A stretch of DNA of 33,025 nucleotides from Clostridia bacterium (GTDB lineage: Bacteria > Bacillota > Clostridia > Oscillospirales > CAG-272), in the NCBI GenBank assembly GCA_017518975.1, contig JAFWTH010000145.1, positions 1-33,025 of the forward strand, read 5' to 3'. Made by a program: the position numbers and the translations under genes. The notes under the pieces were generated by a model, which saw only the letters and a list, made by a program, of their open reading frames with translations, was not told where the DNA came from and searched no databases. Shown in pieces: positions 16,210 to 23,936 of the stretch (its first letter is position 1; each line of letters starts with the position of its first letter).

Positions 16210-17253
16210 ATGAGGAGATTTGATTATTCATCATTAAAGAATAAAACGTGGGATAACGAGATCATCAATTACCTGTCCCTAATCCATGAGGAAAAGGGCA
16301 AACAGGCGGTTTATCTGCGCCAAAGGACGGAAGACGTCAAAAAGCTCGTCGAGATCGCGAAGATCCAAAGCACAGTATCTTCGAACGCGATCGAGGGGAT
16401 CCGCACGACGGACACGCGCCTGCGCCAACTGATGGGTGAAAAGACGGCGCCGCGCAGCCGCGACGAAAAAGAGATCGCCGGGTATCGTGACGCGCTGAAT
16501 ACCGTCCACGAGAATTTCGAATATATTCCGCTGACCCCGAACTATATTCTTCAGCTTCACAAGATAATGTTCAGCCATACCGACAGCGCGTTCGGCGGAT
16601 CGTTCAAGAACGTGCAGAACTATATCAGCGCGACAGGCGCGGACGGAAAGGCGTACACGCTGTTTACGCCGACCGCGCCGTATGAAACGCCCGGCGCGAT
16701 GCGGGATATCTGCGACGCGTTCAATTTCGCCGTCGGTGAAGGCAAGGTCGACCCGCTGTTGATCATACCGGTTTTCATACACGACTTTCTCTGTATTCAC
16801 CCGTTTATCGACGGCAACGGCAGAATGTCGAGACTGTTGACTACCCTTCTGCTGTATCGGAGCGGATATGAGATCGGACGGTATATTTCGCTCGAGAGCA
16901 AGATAGAAAAAACGAAAGAGAGTTATTACGACGCGCTTGAGGAATCGCAGAACGGATGGCACGAGGGCGAGGACGATCCGACGCCGTTTATAAAGTATCT
17001 GCTGGGAACGATCATCGCCTCCTACCGCGATTTTGAGGAGCGGATGGAACTCGTTGCGGACTCGCCGCTCGAAACCGTGAGAAACGCGGTCAGAACGCAG
17101 ATCGGGAAGTTCACCAAATCCGATATCGCCGACCTCTGCACCTCAATGAGCGCGTCGTCGGTGGAACGCCGCTTGCGTGAACTCTGCACCCTCGGCGAGA
17201 TCGAAAAACTCGGCGGCGGCCGATCGACGTATTACGTAAGAAAAGATTGTTGA
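16210..17253 (+). CDS. Fic-family protein with inhibitory helix and C-terminal winged helix
   Basis: 347 aa from ATG 16210, which is 8 bases after GAAGAGG; the upstream in-frame TTG 16153 is the promoter -35 box, not a start. The Fic active-site loop HPFIDGNGRMSR is intact (H197 catalytic), as used to transfer AMP from ATP to protein hydroxyls. SSNAIEG at 57-63 fits the [S/T]xxxE[G/N] inhibitory motif (S58, E62), placed N-terminally, so this is a class II Fic protein that would be self-inhibited. The C-terminal ~60 residues (TKSDIADLCTSMSASSVERR then a basic turn) look like a winged helix. With the palindrome over its promoter, autoregulation is likely. The target is unknown. Confidence 0.9.
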   Translation: MRRFDYSSLKNKTWDNEIINYLSLIHEEKGKQAVYLRQRTEDVKKLVEIAKIQSTVSSNAIEGIRTTDTRLRQLMGEKTAPRSRDEKEIAGYRDALNTVHENFEYIPLTPNYILQLHKIMFSHTDSAFGGSFKNVQNYISATGADGKAYTLFTPTAPYETPGAMRDICDAFNFAVGEGKVDPLLIIPVFIHDFLCIHPFIDGNGRMSRLLTTLLLYRSGYEIGRYISLESKIEKTKESYYDALEESQNGWHEGEDDPTPFIKYLLGTIIASYRDFEERMELVADSPLETVRNAVRTQIGKFTKSDIADLCTSMSASSVERRLRELCTLGEIEKLGGGRSTYYVRKDC

Positions 17254-17268
17254 TAAGGAGGGCAAGAA

Positions 17269-17730
17269 ATGGGACTAATCGATCTTGCAAGCGGCGCGTC
17301 CTTATGGCGCGGGTATGATTATTTCACCAGCAAAAGGGTCTTGAGTCATAAAAAGATCAACGACAATACTTATTCCGGAAAGGTAGGCGGCAACGGCGCG
17401 GATTATGACGTTGAAATAAACCTTGAGCATCCACGCAGTTCAAAGTGTAATTGCCCGCACGCGGACGGCAAGCGAATTATCTGCAAACATATGGCCGCGC
17501 TGTATTTTGCGGTGTTTCCAAAGGAAGCGGATCGATTTTACAACGAGGCGCTTCAAGCGGAGCAAGAGGAAGAGGAACGGCAGGATAAACTTCAAGGACT
17601 ACTTGTTGAGTATGTATCCAGAATGAAAAAGAGTGAATTACAGGAAACTCTCTTGCAAGTGCTCTTTGACGGTCCTGAGTGGCAATATGAGCATTTTTTA
17701 AGGGATCATATCCGCGAATATTGGGAATAA
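17269..17730 (+). CDS. SWIM zinc-finger protein
   Basis: 153 aa, 15 bases after the Fic gene with a strong AAGGAGGG site, so probably co-transcribed with it. It carries a SWIM motif C60-x-C62, nine residues, C72-x-H74 (KCNCPHADG then IICKHMAA), which would bind one zinc and may contact DNA or protein. The preceding YSGKVGGNGADYDVEI is typical of short SWIM proteins. The C-terminal half is acidic and helical (EQEEEERQDKL). No catalytic domain is attached, unlike SWIM helicases. The role is unknown; linkage to Fic is an observation only. Confidence 0.8.
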   Translation: MGLIDLASGASLWRGYDYFTSKRVLSHKKINDNTYSGKVGGNGADYDVEINLEHPRSSKCNCPHADGKRIICKHMAALYFAVFPKEADRFYNEALQAEQEEEERQDKLQGLLVEYVSRMKKSELQETLLQVLFDGPEWQYEHFLRDHIREYWE

Positions 17731-17824
17731 AAAAGCACGATTATTAAAAGGCTTTTAGATAAAATGTATATTTGGACAGGATAGAGTATTTGAAAACGTC
17801 AAAAAACTTTAGGAGGTTTTTAAT

Positions 17825-19099
17825 ATGGAGTGGGAATCTTTTCAGCAATTTGTTGAACTGTTTTTGGGAAGTAGATCTACAAGTTTCAATAACACAACTG
17901 ATCAAATAGAACTAATGATAGAGGGACATTCTGTCATTTGTACACGGCAAGAGTTTGACATTGTAAATAATCGTTGCTTAAGCTATACTTTAGCACCGAC
18001 ATATCTTTATACATCAAAGGAAATAGAAATAATAGCAGATCCAATAGATAATAGAATTAGTATGCGTCTCCCACACGAACCAATTACTATAGGCGATGAT
18101 GAAGTGTCTTATACTCTCTCGTCGCCTTCGCACGAATTGTTGTTGTCTTTTTTGTCATCAATTCCTAAAGAAGAAATCAGGGATTATAGGCGGATGATTC
18201 CGGCACGATACATACTGCAACGATTTGAATTAGGTGAAACTGATACGATTAACCTTTTTGATATACTTTTACGTGTTGTGAGGATATCGTATTCACTTAA
18301 AATTGTGTCATCAGGACAAATGCCTGTTGTTGCGTTGCTGAAATATGCAAATTCTTTCTTATTTAATCTTTCTTATAACACAGGGTCTGCCTTTAAACTT
18401 GTTCATGATATTTCAGACCTATCAATAGATAGAGGAAGTAATTCTTACAGACATTTTTCACATCCCGATGAGATTGAAACACCAAAGCTTTTTTATAATA
18501 TGGAATTGATCGAGCAATACAATCTCGCCCTATCCTCAAATGATGCTTTTATTAAATTCATAGCTTATTATCATATTATGGAGCACTTCTTTGACGATGT
18601 ATACAACGGTTCGCTGATTGCTGGTGTGAAAGAAATACTGACGCATCCGGCGTTCTCGACAAAAAAGCCCAAAGAAATTAGTAAGGTAATTGATTTTATT
18701 CAAAAGAAAACCAAGATCACAAGAGATGCATTCTTAGGAAATGAACTTGAAGCACTGGAATTAACTTTAAAATCGCTTATTCAATTCGATGTGTTGTATG
18801 CCGATTTAAATGCGTATGATCCATCGTTGATAAACTACTATAAGACGCATGAGGTGTCATTTTCAAATGGAGATACTGTTGATTTAGCTGATCATACAAG
18901 CGAAAAACTCCCTAAAAAAATAGCTGCAAGGATTTATAAAACAAGGAATTCGTTAGTACACAACAAATCAAACACAACAAGAGTAAAAGAAAGAGGAATC
19001 TATCATCCATTTAAGAATGATAAAGAATTAAATAAAGAAATACCTCTTATGAGAATTATTGCAGAGACAATTATTGTTAGGACCGCAGAAGAAATATAA
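17825..19099 (+). CDS. AT-rich orphan protein with a C-terminal HEPN RNase motif
   Basis: 424 aa with AGGAGG before the ATG. The gene is much more AT-rich than its neighbours on both sides, a sign of recent transfer. The first ~200 residues show no recognisable family. The C-terminal half is helical, includes YYHIMEHFFDD, and carries R374-N375-SLV-H379 in IYKTRNSLVHNKS, the R-x4-H (RN-x3-H) motif that forms the active site of HEPN ribonucleases. Single-gene HEPN proteins such as ApeA act in phage defence by RNA cleavage, which this could be. It stands alone between the SWIM gene and a strong terminator. No antitoxin-like partner is adjacent. Function by motif only. Confidence 0.7.
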   Translation: MEWESFQQFVELFLGSRSTSFNNTTDQIELMIEGHSVICTRQEFDIVNNRCLSYTLAPTYLYTSKEIEIIADPIDNRISMRLPHEPITIGDDEVSYTLSSPSHELLLSFLSSIPKEEIRDYRRMIPARYILQRFELGETDTINLFDILLRVVRISYSLKIVSSGQMPVVALLKYANSFLFNLSYNTGSAFKLVHDISDLSIDRGSNSYRHFSHPDEIETPKLFYNMELIEQYNLALSSNDAFIKFIAYYHIMEHFFDDVYNGSLIAGVKEILTHPAFSTKKPKEISKVIDFIQKKTKITRDAFLGNELEALELTLKSLIQFDVLYADLNAYDPSLINYYKTHEVSFSNGDTVDLADHTSEKLPKKIAARIYKTRNSLVHNKSNTTRVKERGIYHPFKNDKELNKEIPLMRIIAETIIVRTAEEI

Positions 19100-19152
19100 G
19101 TGACTGTTTTGAATAATGTTTTTGACCTCTGCTGAAATCATTGACATAGTTG

Positions 19153-19197
19153 AAAAGTGCCGCAAAGCCTTGTAGTATAAGGCTTTGCGGCACTTTT
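19153..19197. terminator. Strong bidirectional hairpin terminator
   Basis: Perfect 19-bp arms (19153-19171 and 19179-19197) with a 7-base loop. The stem ends in AAAA/TTTT, so it can work in both directions, ending the HEPN-gene transcript (+) and the small AbrB-like gene (-). Confidence 0.85.
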
Positions 19198-19247
19198 GTA
19201 CTCTATTTTAACCGTTTCAAATACTCACCGTAAAACAGCGATATGTA

Positions 19248-19424
19248 CTAATCCACCCCGAACCTTTTAGCTAAATCCATCATTCCGAGGAGGAAAATGT
19301 CCATCTCCGTCAATGTCATCTGTAACGGGTCACCCTCCCTTATCCTCATTGTGCGGCGTATTTCTTTAGGTATCACGACCCGTCCGAGGTCGTCGATACG
19401 GCGTACAATTCCGGTCGCTTTCAT
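19248..19424 (-). CDS. Short AbrB/SpoVT-like DNA-binding protein (truncated paralogue)
   Basis: 58 aa from ATG 19424 to TAG 19248, after a GGAAAGGAAAG site. Residues 1-34 are identical to the AbrB domain of SpoVT encoded at 14392 (MKATGIVRRI ... REGDPL), although the DNA differs at many third positions, so the identity is kept by selection or both are close copies. After DPL the sequence departs: QMTLTEMDIFLLGMMDLAKRF, with no GAF domain. It could be a minimal AbrB-type regulator that binds SpoVT sites or forms mixed dimers with it, or a decaying duplicate. Too short to judge further. Confidence 0.7.
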   Translation of the reverse strand: MKATGIVRRIDDLGRVVIPKEIRRTMRIREGDPLQMTLTEMDIFLLGMMDLAKRFGVD

Positions 19425-19502
19425 TCTTTCTTTCCTTTCCTTCCGGTTTTCATCCTTTTGCGGTATTATTATGCGCCGGATGAGGTTGGATTATTACGAC
19501 AC

Positions 19503-19531
19503 TTGATTTATTAATTATTATATGGTATTCT
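19503..19531 (+). promoter_or_regulatory. Sigma-A promoter of the STAS-phosphatase operon
   Basis: TTGATT at 19503-19508, 17-base spacer, TATTCT at 19526-19531 preceded by TGG. The first gene starts about 90 bases downstream. Confidence 0.75.
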
Positions 19532-19619
19532 TAATCTATCAAATCTGCGAGCCGATCGAAGACGTCCCGGGACGGATCTATCCGGATACGCATTGCGGCT
19601 GCGTTTAGGAGAACTGAAA

Positions 19620-19916
19620 ATGACGATCAACAAAACGGTTGAAAACGGAAAAGCGATCATTGCGCCCGAGGGCCATATCGACACCCTTACTGCGCCGGAA
19701 CTGGAGGGAGTGATCAAGGAGATCCTGCCGGGGACCAAAGAACTGATCCTTGACTTTGAAAAGATCGGTTACATCTCGTCCGCGGGCCTTCGCGTCCTGC
19801 TCTCCGCGCAGAAGGCGATGAACGAGCAGGGAGAAATGAAACTCTGTCACGTAAACGACGCGGTGAACGATATTTTCGAGGTGACCGGTTTTTCCGATAT
19901 TCTGACGATCGAATGA
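19620..19916 (+). CDS. STAS-domain anti-sigma factor antagonist
   Basis: 98 aa, one STAS domain. ATG 19620 is chosen because AGGAGA at 19607-19612 fits it. The sequence has APEGHIDTLTAPELE and YISSAGLRVLL; S54 in SSAGL is where SpoIIAA/RsbV-type proteins are phosphorylated. Unphosphorylated, such proteins bind the anti-sigma kinase and free the sigma factor. The next gene, four bases later, encodes both a phosphatase domain that could dephosphorylate S54 and a kinase-like domain that could phosphorylate it, so the pair makes a compact partner-switching module. No sigma factor gene is adjacent. It is not necessarily SpoIIAA, since spoIIAB and sigF are absent. Confidence 0.9.
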   Translation: MTINKTVENGKAIIAPEGHIDTLTAPELEGVIKEILPGTKELILDFEKIGYISSAGLRVLLSAQKAMNEQGEMKLCHVNDAVNDIFEVTGFSDILTIE

Positions 19917-19920
19917 TATC

Positions 19921-22188
19921 ATGAAGCAGAAGAAGAAAAAAGGCAGTATAATAATCGAGGTCGCGACTTTCTTTCTGATCGGAGTGCTGATCACCGGTCT
20001 TCTGACTTACGTCTGCGAGAAGTTTCTCTACGATAACAACGTCAAGCAGCATACGGAGTCCCACGCCTCGGAGATCGCTGAAAACGCGAAACGCGCGCTT
20101 ACGGAATATCCGGCTTACGAGTGGCTGATACGGTATTGGTACGCCCATCCGGACGAACTCGATATCGAATACGACGCGCAGTTCGGATCCGGTACCGAAA
20201 CCGAGCGGAAATGCATAACTTTTTCGGAGCGTCATCCGGAACTGCAGCTCCGCTATCTCGATACGGATCGGTGCGAGGCGCTCCCGGCGGAAGATCAGAA
20301 ACTTTACGCGGAGATCGCTTATTCGTGGCTCGTCACCGATATCGATCAGATCAAACAGTCGTATAACCTGAGTTTCCTGTTCTGCGTCATATCCGAGGAA
20401 CCGTACGACAGTCAGTTCTTCCTTTTCAGCGGAGCGGACGTCGGCGCAAAGAGGGGAACGAACTATGAAGAGGTCTACCCTCTCGGTCACGTTGTCTCCG
20501 TCTCGGAGAGTCAGGCGGACGCAATGAGGAAGGCGACGCAGAACTCGAGCCATCTGGCGGACGCGGGAAATTACGTCGACTGTTACTTTTCCGCCTGTTC
20601 CTTCGACGGACACAGCGTTCTTATCGGACTGACGTACGATCTTTCCGGGATCAACGCCAACGTCGAGAGGCAGACGCGCATCGGAGCGACGCTCGCACTC
20701 GTCAATCATCTCGCTCTGTCCCTGATTTGTCTGGCTCTGATCTACCTTTTCGTTCTGCGTCCTCTCAAGAAAGTACAGTACAATATACGTCAGTATAAAG
20801 AAGAAAAGGACAGCAAAGCCGTAACGGACGGGCTCGGAAGGATCCGTTCGCGCACCGAGATAGGCCGTCTGGCGGACGACGTCTCCGACATGGCGCTTGA
20901 GATCGACTCTCATATGGATGAGATCCGGTCGATCACCGCTGAGAAAGAGAGGATAGGAACGGAGCTCAATCTCGCGATGCGTATTCAGATGGCCATGCTT
21001 CCGAACGCATACCCCGCGTTCCCGGAAAGAAACGAGTTCGATATTTACGCGACGATGGATCCCGCGAAGGAAGTCGGAGGAGATTTCTACGACTTCTTCC
21101 TCGTCGACGGCGATCATCTCTGCATGGTCATTGCGGACGTCTCCGGCAAGGGTATCCCCGCCGCTCTGTTCATGATGGCGACGAAGATCATCCTCGCCAA
21201 CAACGCGATGGCGGGCAAGAGCCCGGCGCAGATCCTTAAAGATACCAACGCGCTTATCTGTTCGAGCAACCGCGAGGACATGTTCGTGACGGTCTGGCTC
21301 GGCATCCTTGAGATCCCGACCGGCAAGCTGACAGCCGCAAACGCGGGACACGAATATCCGGTGCTGAAGCGCCCCGACGGTTCGTTCGAACTTTATAAAG
21401 ACAAACACGGTTTCGTTATAGGCGGAATGGACGGGATCGAATACAAAGAATACGAACTTACCGTCGAACCGGGGTCAAAACTGTTCCTGTACACGGACGG
21501 TATCCCGGAAGCGACCGACGCCGACGGGAAGATGTTCGGCGTCGACGGTATGCTCACGGCGCTCAACGACGATCCCGCCGCGTCTCCCGTCGAGACTCTG
21601 AAGAACGTTCGCGCCGCCGTCGACGGTTTCGTGAAAGATGCGGAACAGTTCGACGACCTTACCATGCTCTGCCTTGAGTATTCCGGTCCGGACCCGGATG
21701 ACCCGGAAGACGGCGCCGGATCCCCCGAAAAGGAGTTGAAAGACCTTATGCCGAAAAATGATGCTCCGGCCTCTTTCTCTGACGACCTCGAACTGGAAGC
21801 TTTGACGGAAAACCTTCCCGAGGTGCAGGCGTTCGTCGGGGAAAAGCTCGACGGCGTGAACTGCCCGCCGAAAGCGCGGATGCAGCTCGAGATCGCGGTC
21901 GAGGAAATCTTCGTCAATATCGCGAACTACGCGTACGCTCCGGATAAAGGGAACGCGACCGTCAGAGTCGAGGTTTCCGATGAGCCCGTGACCGTTTCGA
22001 TCACGTTCGTGGACAAAGGCGTGCCTTACGATCCGCTCAAAAAAGAAGACCCCGACGTGACGCTTTCAGCCGAGGAGCGCGAAATCGGGGGACTCGGAAT
22101 ATTCATGACGAAAAAGATCATGGACGACGTCGTCTACGAATACAGGGACGGCCGGAATATTCTCACCATAAAGAAAAAACTGGGCTGA
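19921..22188 (+). CDS. Membrane sensor PP2C (SpoIIE/RsbU-type) phosphatase fused to an RsbW-like kinase domain
   Basis: 755 aa. Domains in order: a basic start KQKKKKG, transmembrane segment 1 (~10-31), an extracytoplasmic sensor region (~35-255), transmembrane segment 2 (~258-280), a HAMP-like linker ending near 345, a PP2C domain (~345-585), an acidic linker, and a GHKL kinase domain (~620-750). PP2C metal-binding residues are visible: GGDFYDF (D388), IADVSGKG (D406), YTDG (D526), DDLTM (D579). The kinase shows an N-box EIAVEEIFVNIANYA (E662, N666) and a G-box GGLGIF. The two activities oppose each other on the STAS protein encoded four bases upstream. A signal outside the cell may set the balance; this is inference. 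Confidence 0.9.
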   Translation: MKQKKKKGSIIIEVATFFLIGVLITGLLTYVCEKFLYDNNVKQHTESHASEIAENAKRALTEYPAYEWLIRYWYAHPDELDIEYDAQFGSGTETERKCITFSERHPELQLRYLDTDRCEALPAEDQKLYAEIAYSWLVTDIDQIKQSYNLSFLFCVISEEPYDSQFFLFSGADVGAKRGTNYEEVYPLGHVVSVSESQADAMRKATQNSSHLADAGNYVDCYFSACSFDGHSVLIGLTYDLSGINANVERQTRIGATLALVNHLALSLICLALIYLFVLRPLKKVQYNIRQYKEEKDSKAVTDGLGRIRSRTEIGRLADDVSDMALEIDSHMDEIRSITAEKERIGTELNLAMRIQMAMLPNAYPAFPERNEFDIYATMDPAKEVGGDFYDFFLVDGDHLCMVIADVSGKGIPAALFMMATKIILANNAMAGKSPAQILKDTNALICSSNREDMFVTVWLGILEIPTGKLTAANAGHEYPVLKRPDGSFELYKDKHGFVIGGMDGIEYKEYELTVEPGSKLFLYTDGIPEATDADGKMFGVDGMLTALNDDPAASPVETLKNVRAAVDGFVKDAEQFDDLTMLCLEYSGPDPDDPEDGAGSPEKELKDLMPKNDAPASFSDDLELEALTENLPEVQAFVGEKLDGVNCPPKARMQLEIAVEEIFVNIANYAYAPDKGNATVRVEVSDEPVTVSITFVDKGVPYDPLKKEDPDVTLSAEEREIGGLGIFMTKKIMDDVVYEYRDGRNILTIKKKLG

Positions 22189-22220
22189 TCCGAACGGTGA
22201 CGCCGGTAAGACGGTAATTT

Positions 22221-23084
22221 ATGAACAACAAATTCGATATGATCGACCTTCATATGCACTCGACCGTGTCCGACGGAACCGACACCCCGGAGGAGATCCT
22301 CGAGGTAGTACGGGAGGCGGGATTCGGAGCGTTCTCGATAACGGATCACGACGCGGTGAAGGCGGCGTTTGCCGTCCGCCCTCTTCTGAGGGAGGGCGAC
22401 CCGCTTTTCATCCCGGGGATCGAACTCTCCTGCAGAGATAAAGGGGGCAAGTACCATATCCTCGGGTACGGAATCGACCCTGACGCCGCGCCGATACGGG
22501 AAGTCGTCGGCTTCGGTCACGATATACGTATGAAAAAGATCCGCGCGCGTATTGAGTTTCTGCGGTCTGAATTCGGTTTTACGTTTACGGACGACGAGAT
22601 CGACGGGATCCTCTCGCTCGACAATCCGGGAAAACCGCATCTGGGCAATCTGCTGGTCAAGCACGGATACGCGGAATCGAAGGAGCAGGCGATCAAAGAT
22701 TTCATCGACCGTTGTTCTCCGAAGAGCGAATATCTTTCTCCGAAGCAGGCGATCGAAGGGATCATAGGCTCGGGGGGGATCCCGGTGCTCGCTCATCCCT
22801 TTTACGGGAGCGGAGACGAACTGATCCTCGGAGAGGAGATGGAAAACCGTCTTCGCCGACTTATCGGATCCGGGCTTCTCGGGATCGAGGCGTTCTACTC
22901 CGGTTTTTCCGGAAAACTGTGCAGGACCGCTCTCGAACTCGCCGAACGGTACGGTCTTTTCGTCACTGCGGGAAGCGACTACCACGGCAAAAACAAGATG
23001 GTCAGGCCCGGAGATACGGGGCTTGACCCTCAAATGGACATCCCCGAAGGGCTTAATCGTTTTCTGAAGACGTTCCGGGAATAG
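22221..23084 (+). CDS. PHP-domain phosphoesterase
   Basis: 287 aa. Starts MIDLHMHSTVSDGTDTPEE after a short leader, with H11, H13 and D18 as the first metal ligands. SITDHDAVKA, GIELSC, VLAHPFYGSG and TAGSDYHGKNK supply the rest of the trinuclear metal site of the PHP superfamily. Closest in plan to the YciV/RNase AM group, which hydrolyses 3',5'-nucleoside bisphosphates or RNA 5' ends, so a nucleotide phosphatase role is the best guess. It follows the phosphatase gene by 32 bases with a weak ribosome binding site, so it may be read from the same transcript. A soluble cytoplasmic enzyme. Confidence 0.88.
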   Translation: MNNKFDMIDLHMHSTVSDGTDTPEEILEVVREAGFGAFSITDHDAVKAAFAVRPLLREGDPLFIPGIELSCRDKGGKYHILGYGIDPDAAPIREVVGFGHDIRMKKIRARIEFLRSEFGFTFTDDEIDGILSLDNPGKPHLGNLLVKHGYAESKEQAIKDFIDRCSPKSEYLSPKQAIEGIIGSGGIPVLAHPFYGSGDELILGEEMENRLRRLIGSGLLGIEAFYSGFSGKLCRTALELAERYGLFVTAGSDYHGKNKMVRPGDTGLDPQMDIPEGLNRFLKTFRE

Positions 23085-23118
23085 AATGCCCGAAAAAACG
23101 TCCCGCGTAACGGAAAAC

Positions 23119-23147
23119 TTGATTTCCGGAGCGGATTGTGTTATTCT
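23119..23147 (+). promoter_or_regulatory. Sigma-A promoter
   Basis: TTGATT at 23119-23124, 17-base spacer, TATTCT at 23142-23147 with TGT just before it (extended -10). It drives the 23203 gene. Confidence 0.65.
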
Positions 23148-23202
23148 GTTTTCGTAAGATCCGAATGCTGACGGGCTGACGCCCGAAATACGGAGGATTA
23201 TT

Positions 23203-23763
23203 ATGGGATTTCTCGATAAGCTGATCAAAAACACGGTCGGTCAGGTCACGAACGCCGCCGAGAGAGAGGCGAAAAACGCGACGAACCGCGCGGTCGGGAA
23301 CGCGGTGAACAACGCGTTGGGCGGCCTGTTCGGAACGAACCGTCCGGCGGGTACGCCGGATACCTCCGCTCCCTCGAATTCGGGACAGCCGTATTCCGCG
23401 TCGGCTCAGCCGTTCGCGGGCGAAGCGGTCGACCCGATGTACGCCGACGACGGACGCCCCGCGGCGGTCAAGCTGCGTGAGGTGTTCGCGTCCGATTTCC
23501 CCTCGTTTACCGTTCGCGAGAACGTATCTCCGACGGAATTCGGCGGTACGGGCAGGTTTTTGAACTACTCGTTCGCCGTCTTTTCGGGCGGAGCGCCGCG
23601 TCTGTTCATCATCGTAGGCGGCAAATCGGAATTCGGCAGACGGACGTACCGCTGGTCGAAGGCGCAGGCCGCCGCCGCAGGAGTTCCGCTCATCAACTTC
23701 TGGGTCACCGAACCGAACAGCGTGCTCTACATACGCGAAAGACTTCACAAGTATCTCGGATAA
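23203..23763 (+). CDS. Hypothetical protein with amphipathic N-terminus and a compact C-terminal domain
   Basis: 186 aa after a clear ACGGAGGA site and its own promoter. Residues 1-45 (MGFLDKLIKNTVGQVTNAAE, then N- and A-rich) form a long amphipathic helix; residues 46-75 are low-complexity P, S, G and T; about 80-186 are folded, with FNYSFAVFSGG-like strands, RLFIIVGGKSEFGRR, and NFWVTEPNSVLYIRERLHKYLG at the end. The C-terminal part loosely recalls a PD-(D/E)xK-like or other small alpha/beta fold, but no active-site residues can be named. No signal peptide or membrane segment. Not recognised beyond that; it may transcribe into the RT locus that follows. Confidence 0.75.
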   Translation: MGFLDKLIKNTVGQVTNAAEREAKNATNRAVGNAVNNALGGLFGTNRPAGTPDTSAPSNSGQPYSASAQPFAGEAVDPMYADDGRPAAVKLREVFASDFPSFTVRENVSPTEFGGTGRFLNYSFAVFSGGAPRLFIIVGGKSEFGRRTYRWSKAQAAAAGVPLINFWVTEPNSVLYIRERLHKYLG

Positions 23764-23777
23764 ATAATATCAGCCGA

Positions 23778-23922
23778 CAAAGAAGAAAGGGAAACGCGAT
23801 CTTCGCGCCTGCGGAGGGCGAAGCGCCGCCTTTAACAGTGCCTTGCAGGCGGCCCGACGGCGTTCAGTCTTGTATCATGGCATACCTATGCCATTTCAAA
23901 ACACTTTCCCTTTCTTCTTTTG
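23778..23922 (+). ncRNA. Candidate structured RNA bracketed by an inverted repeat, upstream of the reverse transcriptase
   Basis: A 16-bp perfect inverted repeat (purine arm 23779-23794, pyrimidine arm 23905-23920) encloses 110 bases. Inside are hairpin 1 (23795-23807, CGCGA/TCGCG), a longer stem (23808-23812 with 23845-23849) holding an inner GGCG/CGCC hairpin (23817-23827), a linker, and a perfect 8-bp hairpin ATGGCATA/TATGCCAT (23877-23894). The region has no open frame of note and ends 14 bases before the RT start. The layout resembles retron msr-msd RNA (arms as a1/a2) and template RNAs of some defence RTs. It is inferred from sequence only; a MITE-like insertion is an alternative, but no target duplication is seen. 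Confidence 0.55.
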
Positions 23923-23936
23923 TTTTTATTTGAAAT

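Noticed and set aside
16153..16212. Upstream TTG start for the Fic protein.
   Set aside because: That TTG is the promoter -35 box and the codons to 16209 lie within the promoter and operator.
19714..21408. 564-residue - strand frame opposite the phosphatase.
   Set aside because: No recognisable motif and rich in R and V; the + strand frame contains all PP2C residues.
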